Assembly: GCA_027023915.1 (NCBI GenBank)
Contig: JALVUB010000034.1
Span: 1-11,835 of the forward strand
Length of the DNA: 11,835 nt
From: Sedimenticola sp.
Lineage (GTDB): Bacteria; Pseudomonadota; Gammaproteobacteria; Chromatiales; Chromatiaceae
Direction: 5' to 3'
In this document: positions 5,999-11,835 of the stretch, one piece after another
Layout of the letters: each line of letters begins with the position of its first letter
Position numbering within the stretch: position 1 is the first letter of the stretch
The notes under the pieces: generated by a model
What the model was told of the DNA's origin: nothing
Database searches by the model: none
What the model saw: only the letters and a program-made list of their open reading frames with translations
Made by a program: the position numbers and the translations under genes

Positions 5999-6028
5999 CT
6001 TGAAATTGTGGAACGGTGTCCCCAGTTA
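5999..6028 (+). promoter_or_regulatory. Sigma-32 (RpoH) heat-shock promoter of htpG
   Basis: CTTGAAA at 5999-6005 is a perfect match to the RpoH -35 element. After 14 bases, CCCCAGTTA at 6020-6028 matches the RpoH -10 consensus CCCCATTTA at eight of nine positions. The spacing is within the usual range. Transcription would start near 6035 and give a leader of about 35 bases. HtpG is a classical RpoH target in gammaproteobacteria, which supports the call. Confidence 0.85.
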
Positions 6029-6070
6029 GGAAAGCTGACCAAAAATTGACCCCCATTTCGAGGAGGCGAG

Positions 6071-7984
<1,914 letters not shown>

Positions 7985-8004
7985 ACCTTCTCTTCAACGG
8001 GCTC

Positions 8005-8065
8005 GTAGGTCGGGCTTCAGCCCGACACCCCACCGGGTGTCTTGTCGGACTGAAGCCCGACCTCC
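8005..8065. repeat. GTAG-type REP pair (BIME), copy 2
   Basis: The same family as 4051-4110. GTAG plus GTCGGGCTTCAGCCCGAC (8005-8026) is identical to the first half of copy 1. A 17-base spacer follows, then GTCGGACTGAAGCCCGAC (8044-8061) and CTCC in place of CTAC (8062-8065). The spacers differ while the hairpins are conserved, as expected for REP pairs. It lies 20 bases after htpG and may protect or end its mRNA. Confidence 0.88.
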
Positions 8066-8191
8066 GGTATTTTGCGGTTTTTCGCCCAACATAAATCTCC
8101 TCAATCTCCCCATTGGCAACCTCGAATACTCCCCTTGCCGGCTCTGTGGCACACTCCGGCACTCGAACAATTGTCATGAAGGGGTAGCACC

Positions 8192-8839
8192 ATGCGAATC
8201 ATCCTCCTCGGCGGGCCCGGTGCCGGCAAGGGCACCCAGGCCAACTACATCAAGGAGAAGTACAACATTCCCCAGATCTCCACCGGCGACATGCTGCGGG
8301 CCCACGTCAAGGCGGGCACGGATCTGGGCAAGGCGGCCAAGAAGATCATGGACGAAGGGGGACTGGTCTCCGACGACATCATCATGGGCATGGTGAAGGA
8401 GCGCATCCAGGAGGACGACTGCAAGAACGGTTATCTCTTCGACGGCTTCCCCCGCACCATTCCCCAGGCCGAGGCGATGAAGGAGGCCGGCATCGGCATC
8501 GATGCCGTGGTGGAGATCGACGTGCCCGATGAGGAGATCATCAAGCGCATGTCGGGCCGGCGGGTGCACCTGGCCTCGGGCCGCACCTATCACGTCATCT
8601 ACAACCCGCCCAAGGAAGAGGGCAAGGACGACGTCACCGGCGAGCCCCTGGTGCAGCGCGACGACGACAAGGAGGAGACGGTGCGCGAGCGCCTGCGGGT
8701 CTATCACGAGCAGACCGAGCCCCTCATCGACTTCTATACCAAGGAGGCCGGGCAGGGCAACGTCAAGTATGTCAAGGTGAACGGCGTGGGCAGCGTGGAG
8801 GAGATCCGCGACGCCATCTTCGCCGGCCTTGACGGCTGA
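8192..8839 (+). CDS. adk: Adenylate kinase
   Basis: The product has 215 residues, the length of long-LID bacterial adenylate kinases, and starts at an ATG with AAGGGG about 7 bases upstream. It shows the P-loop GGPGAGKGTQ (7-16), STGDMLRA for AMP binding, DGFPRT, and the LID region RRVHLASGRTYHVIYNPP with no zinc-binding Cys, as is usual in gammaproteobacteria. It interconverts ATP plus AMP and two ADP in the cytoplasm and is normally essential. A 207-base gap with the REP pair separates it from htpG. I see no convincing promoter there, although its orientation and the following terminator suggest a single-gene unit. Confidence 0.98.
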   Translation: MRIILLGGPGAGKGTQANYIKEKYNIPQISTGDMLRAHVKAGTDLGKAAKKIMDEGGLVSDDIIMGMVKERIQEDDCKNGYLFDGFPRTIPQAEAMKEAGIGIDAVVEIDVPDEEIIKRMSGRRVHLASGRTYHVIYNPPKEEGKDDVTGEPLVQRDDDKEETVRERLRVYHEQTEPLIDFYTKEAGQGNVKYVKVNGVGSVEEIRDAIFAGLDG

Positions 8840-8844
8840 CAGCG

Positions 8845-8867
8845 ACCGGGGCGCGGCCCCGGTTTTT
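8845..8867 (+). terminator. Intrinsic terminator of adk
   Basis: ACCGGGGC (8845-8852) pairs with GCCCCGGT (8856-8863) around a GCG loop and runs into TTTTT (8863-8867), 5 bases after the adk stop codon. This is a textbook rho-independent terminator. Confidence 0.9.
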
Positions 8868-8875
8868 GCTATACT
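8867..8875 (+). promoter_or_regulatory. Extended -10 promoter of the thioredoxin-family gene
   Basis: TGCTATACT contains TG at 8867-8868, one base, then TATACT (8870-8875), an extended -10 element that begins inside the T tract of the adk terminator. No -35 match is found at the proper distance because that position is the terminator stem, as tolerated for extended -10 promoters. The leader would be about 30 bases. Confidence 0.6.
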
Positions 8876-8911
8876 GCAATTGCCCAACCTTTATTTATCC
8901 CGGAGATCCGC

Positions 8912-9295
8912 GTGGCCGTTACCGAACTGACCAAAGAAAACTTCGAAGAGACCGTCAACAACAACGCCTTTGTCATCATCGACTTCTGGGCACCCTGGTG
9001 CGGCCCCTGCAAGAGCTTTGCGCCCACCTACGAGAAGGTCTCCGAGGACTTTCCCGACATCGTCTTCGCCAAGGTGAACACGGAAGAGGAGCAGGAGCTG
9101 GCCATGCACTTCCAGATCCGCTCGATTCCCACCCTGATGATCTTCCGTGACCAGATCATCATCTACGCCGAGGCTGGCGCCCTGCCCGAAAGCGCCTTCC
9201 GCCAGCTTCTGCAGCAGGCACAGGAACTGGATATGGATGACGTGCGCAGGCAGTTGGCCGAAAATCAGTCAGAGGTAGGGGACGGCCAAGGCTGA
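8912..9295 (+). CDS. Thioredoxin-family protein
   Basis: The product has 127 residues, starting at a GTG with GGAG (8902-8905) 6 bases upstream. A single thioredoxin fold carries the canonical FWAPWCGPCK active site (Cys 30 and 33), the buried Asp 24 and the cis-Pro at about 73 (SIPTLMIF). It has no signal peptide, so it works in the reducing cytoplasm as a disulfide reductase, with electrons presumably from thioredoxin reductase. It is about 18 residues longer than classical TrxA, with a charged C-terminal tail (MDDVRRQLAENQSEVGDGQG), which suggests a side-branch thioredoxin rather than the main TrxA. That is inference. It has its own promoter and terminator. Confidence 0.92.
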   Translation: MAVTELTKENFEETVNNNAFVIIDFWAPWCGPCKSFAPTYEKVSEDFPDIVFAKVNTEEEQELAMHFQIRSIPTLMIFRDQIIIYAEAGALPESAFRQLLQQAQELDMDDVRRQLAENQSEVGDGQG

Positions 9296-9324
9296 GACAA
9301 TCGTTTCACTTGATTGGAGAAAGC

Positions 9325-9348
9325 CGGGGGCCAGACGCCCCCGTTTTT
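9325..9348 (+). terminator. Intrinsic terminator of the thioredoxin-family gene
   Basis: CGGGGGC (9325-9331) pairs perfectly with GCCCCCG (9337-9343) around a CAGAC loop and is followed by TTTTT (9344-9348). It lies 29 bases after the stop and only 17 bases before the ATG of the next gene. Confidence 0.9.
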
Positions 9349-9365
9349 CGTTGACGGGCAAGGTG

Positions 9366-9839
9366 ATGCGTTTTCCCTGGCTGTCCCAGCTTCACACCCT
9401 TCTTGACAGCGCGCCCACCGTGGGGCGGCTGCTCGACCTGTGCGAGGAGAACTACTGGCAGCTCATGGCGCTGGCGCCCGGACTGGCGTCGGCGCGGGGG
9501 CTGATGAAATCGAGCCGGCCAGGGCAGATGGATCTCTATCTGGAGGTGTTGGAGCAGACCCCCTACACCACGGTGATCCATCTCACCTACTATTTCTCCC
9601 ACCATGAAGGGCAGATGCCCGATCCCGATGCCGTTCTGCGCCTTTATCACGACGCCGCCCAGGTGGAAGTGATCGATCTGCGCCAGAGCGCCCTGCCGCT
9701 CATTGCGGGCTATCAGCACCCCAGTCTGCGCAACCGCTGGAAAGTCCAGCTCTTTCTCTCCAAATGGCTTGCCTACTGCCGCCACCAGGGTCATCGTTTC
9801 GATCCTTCGCCGGAATTGTTGACTGAAATGGAGGGTTAA
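9366..9839 (+). CDS. yqiB: YqiB-like DUF1249 protein
   Basis: From the ATG at 9366 the product has 157 residues. It resembles enterobacterial YqiB (DUF1249): an LLDLCEENYWQLMAL start, YTTVIHLTY in the middle, the conserved VLRLYHDAAQVEVIDL and a C-terminal FLSKWLAYCRHQGH. The function of the family is unknown; in enterobacteria it sits near nudF and cpdA, which are absent here. It is a soluble protein without a signal peptide. The start is uncertain: TTG 9351, GTG 9363 and ATG 9366 are in frame and none has a good ribosome binding site at the right distance. The preceding terminator leaves only 17 bases and no visible promoter, so expression may depend on read-through from the thioredoxin gene. 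The last 21 bases, with the TTGACT at 9819-9824, are the likely upstream promoter region of iscR. Confidence 0.85.
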   Translation: MRFPWLSQLHTLLDSAPTVGRLLDLCEENYWQLMALAPGLASARGLMKSSRPGQMDLYLEVLEQTPYTTVIHLTYYFSHHEGQMPDPDAVLRLYHDAAQVEVIDLRQSALPLIAGYQHPSLRNRWKVQLFLSKWLAYCRHQGHRFDPSPELLTEMEG

Positions 9840-9850
9840 TGGTAGGCTCT

Positions 9851-9875
9851 ATTCCCGAGTAAATTACTAAGTAAT
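9851..9875 (+). promoter_or_regulatory. Type-1 IscR binding site (autoregulatory operator)
   Basis: The 25 bases match the published type-1 IscR consensus (ATASYYGACTRWWWYAGTCRRSTAT) at 19 of 25 positions by my alignment, with a core of CCCGAGTAAATTACT (9854-9868). The site lies 35 bases upstream of the iscR start, where [2Fe-2S]-IscR is known to repress its own promoter. A possible -35, TTGACT, is at 9819-9824; the -10 is not clear. Confidence 0.8.
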
Positions 9876-9910
9876 AAATCCTCGCCAAGAATCGAGGAGG
9901 AGTGAAGAGC

Positions 9911-10378
9911 ATGAGACTTTCGACCAAAGGCCGCTATGCGGTGACCGCCATGCTGGACCTGGCCCTCAACGGTCAGGACGGCCCGGTGACCCTTTCGGAG
10001 ATTTCCGAGAACCAGGGCATCTCCCTCTCTTACCTGGAACAGTTGTTCGCCGCCCTGCGTGCACGCAAGCTGGTGCGCGGCGTGCGCGGGCCGGGCGGCG
10101 GCTATTACCTGGGCCGTCCCGCCGACGAGATCTCCATCGCCGACATCATCTGCGCCGTGGACGAGTGGGTGGAGTTCACCCGCTGCCGGGGCAAGGAGGA
10201 TTGCCGTGGCGGCCAGCGCTGCCTCACCCACAGCCTGTGGGATGATCTGAGCCGTCAGATCTACGAGTTCCTCACCGACATCACCCTGGCCGACCTGGTG
10301 GCCCGCGGCAAGGACAAGGAGTCTGACCATTGCCATGGCAAGAAAGAGTCGGCCACCCTCAAGACCCGCGCTGCCTAG
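9911..10378 (+). CDS. iscR: Fe-S cluster regulator IscR (Rrf2 family)
   Basis: The product has 155 residues. The N-terminal winged helix opens MRLSTKGRYAVTAMLDLA and includes the recognition segment ISLSYLEQLFAALR. The cluster ligands Cys 92, Cys 98, Cys 104 and His 107 fall at the same positions as in the E. coli protein (RCRGKEDCRGGQRCLTH). With a [2Fe-2S] cluster it represses iscR and the Fe-S assembly genes; as apo-protein it controls other promoters. The ATG at 9911 has AGGAGG (9895-9900) 10 bases upstream; the GTG at 9902 is too close to it. An IscR box lies in the promoter region. Unusually, a terminator and then a prophage follow, so no iscS, iscU or iscA gene is seen downstream within the window. 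Confidence 0.95.
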   Translation: MRLSTKGRYAVTAMLDLALNGQDGPVTLSEISENQGISLSYLEQLFAALRARKLVRGVRGPGGGYYLGRPADEISIADIICAVDEWVEFTRCRGKEDCRGGQRCLTHSLWDDLSRQIYEFLTDITLADLVARGKDKESDHCHGKKESATLKTRAA

Positions 10379-10403
10379 AAAAAACACGCCGCGGAAGGCG
10401 GTT

Positions 10404-10430
10404 GAGCCCCGCGAAAACGGGGCTCTTTTT
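10404..10430 (+). terminator. Intrinsic terminator of iscR
   Basis: GAGCCCCG (10404-10411) pairs perfectly with CGGGGCTC (10418-10425) around CGAAAA and is followed by TTTTT (10426-10430), 25 bases after the iscR stop. It marks the last clearly chromosomal sequence. Confidence 0.9.
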
Positions 10431-10470
10431 GTTTGTAACGAAATGTGAATTACCAGATGATATGCGATAA

Positions 10471-10553
10471 GTGGGACTAGGTGGGATTTGGTTGGAAAAG
10501 GTGGGATAGGCTTGATTTAACAGGGGCTTACGGTGATTTTAGGGCGGTGATTT
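10471..10553 (+). repeat. Periodic short repeats at the phage left end
   Basis: Four contiguous 10-base units start at 10471, 10481, 10491 and 10501. Three begin GTGGGA and end in G; the third in order is the divergent GTTGGAAAAG. A second repeat, GGTGATTT, occurs at 10532-10539 and 10546-10553. The 10-base period puts the motifs on one face of the helix, as for arrays of transposase or repressor sites at phage ends. The binding protein is inferred, not shown. Confidence 0.6.
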
Positions 10554-10579
10554 CGGAAAGTGCGGTGTCAGATGGATTT

Positions 10580-11194
10580 TCAGAAAAAGCCGGGCTCGAA
10601 CGAATGATCTGCAACAGGCTGTTCCCCTTCTAATTCCGCGATTTTGGCGGTCAGGAATTCGCGCATGGATTCGAGCGTTTGTCGGTATTTTTCGTCCAGG
10701 TTGGGCTGATCCAGGACAGCCTGGGTATGGGCGAGATGCTGGCGGAGTATCTCGACGTGGAGCTGGCGCGCGGCGACATCGACCGCTTCCGGGGTGGCGT
10801 CTTTGTTGGCAATTTGGTTGTACACGCGGACGAAATAGCGGATTGGGAGCCCCCCGTCTTTCTTGATCAGCTCGTTCTTAATCATTGATTTAACGATCAT
10901 TTCCGCCAGTTCTGGCGGAATTTTTCCATTCGCTTCCCTTTCAGAATGGTTTCCTTCTCCTGGCCGCATGGGGCCTTTTCCAGTGGCGAGCCAAGCAGCA
11001 GACACCTTTGCTGCCGCCGCAATTGCATCGAGACGATCCAAAGACGGGTAACTCACACCGCGCAAATAATCTCGTATCGCGGCATCGGAGAAGCCGATTT
11101 CGCGAGCAAATTCACGCGCACTCTTTCCAGACATGATTTTTTTGAGGCGCTCCGGGAAGCGTCCGATTCCCTCATTAAGAATTGGACGTAACAT
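10580..11194 (-). CDS. Phage XRE-family repressor (Mu c analogue)
   Basis: From the ATG at 11194 the product has 204 residues. A Cro/CI-type helix-turn-helix covers about 13-75: KSAREFAREIGFSDAAIRDYLRG (about 24-46) followed by WLATGKGP, the usual end of such domains. The rest (about 95-204) is predicted mostly helical and charged, with no S24 Ser-Lys protease motif, so SOS self-cleavage is not expected. It probably keeps the prophage silent by binding the divergent region at 11195-11342. I chose 11194 because AGGAAG lies 6 bases upstream of it; an ATG at 11233 would add 13 residues but has only a weak site. It is transcribed leftward away from the Ner-like gene, the Mu arrangement. Base composition is well below that of the host genes. 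Confidence 0.82.
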   Translation of the reverse strand: MLRPILNEGIGRFPERLKKIMSGKSAREFAREIGFSDAAIRDYLRGVSYPSLDRLDAIAAAAKVSAAWLATGKGPMRPGEGNHSEREANGKIPPELAEMIVKSMIKNELIKKDGGLPIRYFVRVYNQIANKDATPEAVDVAARQLHVEILRQHLAHTQAVLDQPNLDEKYRQTLESMREFLTAKIAELEGEQPVADHSFEPGFF

Positions 11195-11257
11195 CCGTTT
11201 CTTCCTAGGCATGCCAGATTTTGCATTACTCATTGTTTTTTAACGCCTTTTTAAAGC

Positions 11258-11267
11258 ACAGTACTGT
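11258..11267. promoter_or_regulatory. Palindrome in the repressor/ner control region
   Basis: ACAGTACTGT is a perfect 10-bp palindrome between the two divergent regulators. It lies 25 bases upstream of the 11233 repressor start, where a repressor promoter would be. A repressor or Ner operator is the natural reading, but a single copy is weak evidence. Confidence 0.4.
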
Positions 11268-11306
11268 TGGGTGAGAGAAAAAAGAAACGGACGCTATTTT
11301 TTTCTC

Positions 11307-11335
11307 TTGCATCGCGTGAATTTTCGCGCTATGTT
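11307..11335 (+). promoter_or_regulatory. Candidate early promoter for the Ner-like gene
   Basis: TTGCAT (11307-11312) and TATGTT (11330-11335) are separated by exactly 17 bases. The spacer contains the interrupted palindrome CGCGTGAATTTTCGCG (11313-11328), a candidate operator. Transcription would start about at 11343, which is the A of the chosen ATG. Confidence 0.5.
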
Positions 11336-11342
11336 TACGCCC

Positions 11343-11690
11343 ATGAGCACGATAGACAGAGCAACCCGCGCCCTTTTGAGAGACCCCCGCAAGCGTCGTG
11401 CCTGGGTGATCTATCAGGTTTCGATTCAGGGGCGCTCTCTCGCCGCCGTGGCCCGCGAGGTCGGGGTTAAGAAGCAGACGCTGTATCGCGCCTTCGACAT
11501 CCCGTATCCGCGCATGGAAAAGATCATTGCGGATGCGGTGGGGCTCAAGCCGCAGGAGCTGTTCCCTGAACGCTACGACGCCGACGGCCTGCCGAACCGG
11601 CAGATGGGGCGCCCTCGCAAAAACGCTACTGCCAAGACAGTAACCCGCAATAACGAAGAGCGCAATGTCGAGCGGGGGGCGGCGGCATAG
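11343..11690 (+). CDS. Ner-like phage DNA-binding regulator
   Basis: The product has 115 residues from the ATG at 11343; an ATG at 11331 would add four residues but overlaps the -10 box. Residues about 13-78 (DPRKRRAWVIYQ, SLAAVAREVGVKKQTLYRAF, EKIIADAVGLKPQELFPERY) match the Ner/Nlp helix-turn-helix family of Mu and relatives, including the typical ending LxPxELFPERY. Mu Ner damps both repressor and early transcription during lytic growth. This protein is about 40 residues longer than Mu Ner. The added basic tail contains GRPRK (89-93), which resembles an AT-hook. No ribosome binding site precedes the start, consistent with a leaderless transcript. The next gene begins 2 bases after its stop. 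Confidence 0.82.
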   Translation: MSTIDRATRALLRDPRKRRAWVIYQVSIQGRSLAAVAREVGVKKQTLYRAFDIPYPRMEKIIADAVGLKPQELFPERYDADGLPNRQMGRPRKNATAKTVTRNNEERNVERGAAA

Positions 11691-11692
11691 AC

Positions 11693-11835
11693 ATGAGCAG
11701 GCGCGACCCCCTGACCCTGGATCTGTTCGAGGTGCCGCAGCCGGCGGCGCCGGCGCCCGCGGCGATGGATTACCGGGCGACGGTGGCGCACCTGGTGGCG
11801 GAGATGCTGAAGCAGGCGGAGGGCGACCGTTACCG
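11693..11835 (+). CDS. Early phage gene, N-terminal part (runs off window)
   Basis: The ATG at 11693 is 2 bases after the ner stop, with a G-rich stretch just upstream as possible ribosome binding site. The visible 47 residues start MSRRDPLTLDLFEVPQP, then an Ala-Pro linker and a helix, MDYRATVAHLVAEMLKQAEGDRY. I have a memory of early-region proteins of Mu-like phages with this opening, but cannot name a function. The coupling to ner suggests the same early operon. The 3' end lies outside the window. Confidence 0.65.
   Translation, partial: MSRRDPLTLDLFEVPQPAAPAPAAMDYRATVAHLVAEMLKQAEGDRY

Larger units (their letters stand above)
10431..11835 (+). mobile_element. Left end of a Mu-like transposable prophage (continues past the window)
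   Basis: Several features coincide right after the iscR terminator. Base composition becomes clearly more AT-rich. There is a non-coding end region with repeated motifs, a leftward XRE repressor, a divergent control region, a rightward Ner-like gene and a further early gene. This is the order seen at the left end of Mu and its relatives (attL, c, ner, then early and transposase genes). The exact border is not fixed; TGT triplets at 10430-10432 and 10434-10436 are candidates, since Mu-like ends begin with TG. The transposase A and B genes would lie beyond the window. Confidence 0.75.

Noticed and set aside
6030..6058. Second CCCCATTT (6051-6058) and repeated TGACC before htpG as a second heat-shock promoter or an insertion-sequence end
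   Set aside because: No -35 element lies at the right distance, and I cannot match the segment to a specific insertion-sequence terminus.
8147..8162. TGGCAC followed by GGCAC upstream of adk as a sigma-54 promoter
   Set aside because: The -24 half matches, but the -12 half lacks the TTGC core, and adk is not a typical sigma-54 target.
11258..11267. ACAGTACTGT as an SOS (LexA) box
   Set aside because: It lacks the CTG-N10-CAG layout of gammaproteobacterial LexA sites, and the repressor has no autoprotease domain.

Overview
The window looks like a GC-rich gammaproteobacterial chromosome running into the left end of a Mu-like transposable prophage at about position 10431. The host assignment is inferred from the set of housekeeping genes (HrpA, YchJ, HtpG, Adk, YqiB and IscR with an IscR box) and from two GTAG-headed REP pairs. 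The genus is not identifiable from the sequence alone; a Chromatiales-like sulfur-bacterium relative is a guess.

Region by region. The window opens inside the 3' end of hrpA, whose stop codon is the first codon of an 18-bp inverted repeat (569-662, MITE-like). Next is a secreted, very basic protein made almost entirely of 11-residue DRKGDRIxxRL repeats (750-1403), ended by a strong hairpin. ychJ (1493-1984) and a secreted lytic transglycosylase (2112-2744) follow. They are separated by a 149-bp block of five consecutive near-perfect hairpins, the last of which holds the transglycosylase start codon in its loop. Converging on them from the minus strand are a glycosyltransferase fused to a Rossmann-like domain (2750-3766), a 78-residue conserved-type protein (3770-4006) and, beyond a REP pair, a stand-alone dihydrolipoamide-dehydrogenase-like flavoprotein (4150-5568). 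A small secreted proline-rich protein (5702-5962) is also on the minus strand.

From 6071 the plus strand carries htpG, with a well-matched sigma-32 heat-shock promoter, then a second REP pair, adk, a thioredoxin-family gene, yqiB and iscR. adk, the thioredoxin gene and iscR end in intrinsic terminators. iscR is preceded by a type-1 IscR operator, which fits the autoregulation known for this Fe-S sensor. No isc biosynthetic genes are visible after it.

Right after the iscR terminator base composition drops and the gene pattern becomes that of a Mu-like phage left end. It holds an end region with 10-bp-periodic repeats, a leftward XRE repressor, a divergent early control region, a rightward Ner-like regulator and the start of a further early gene cut by the window edge. 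The most unusual items are the five-hairpin block, the hendecad-repeat secreted protein, the glycosyltransferase that lacks a standard start codon, the periodic repeats at the phage end, and an apparently leaderless ner transcript.
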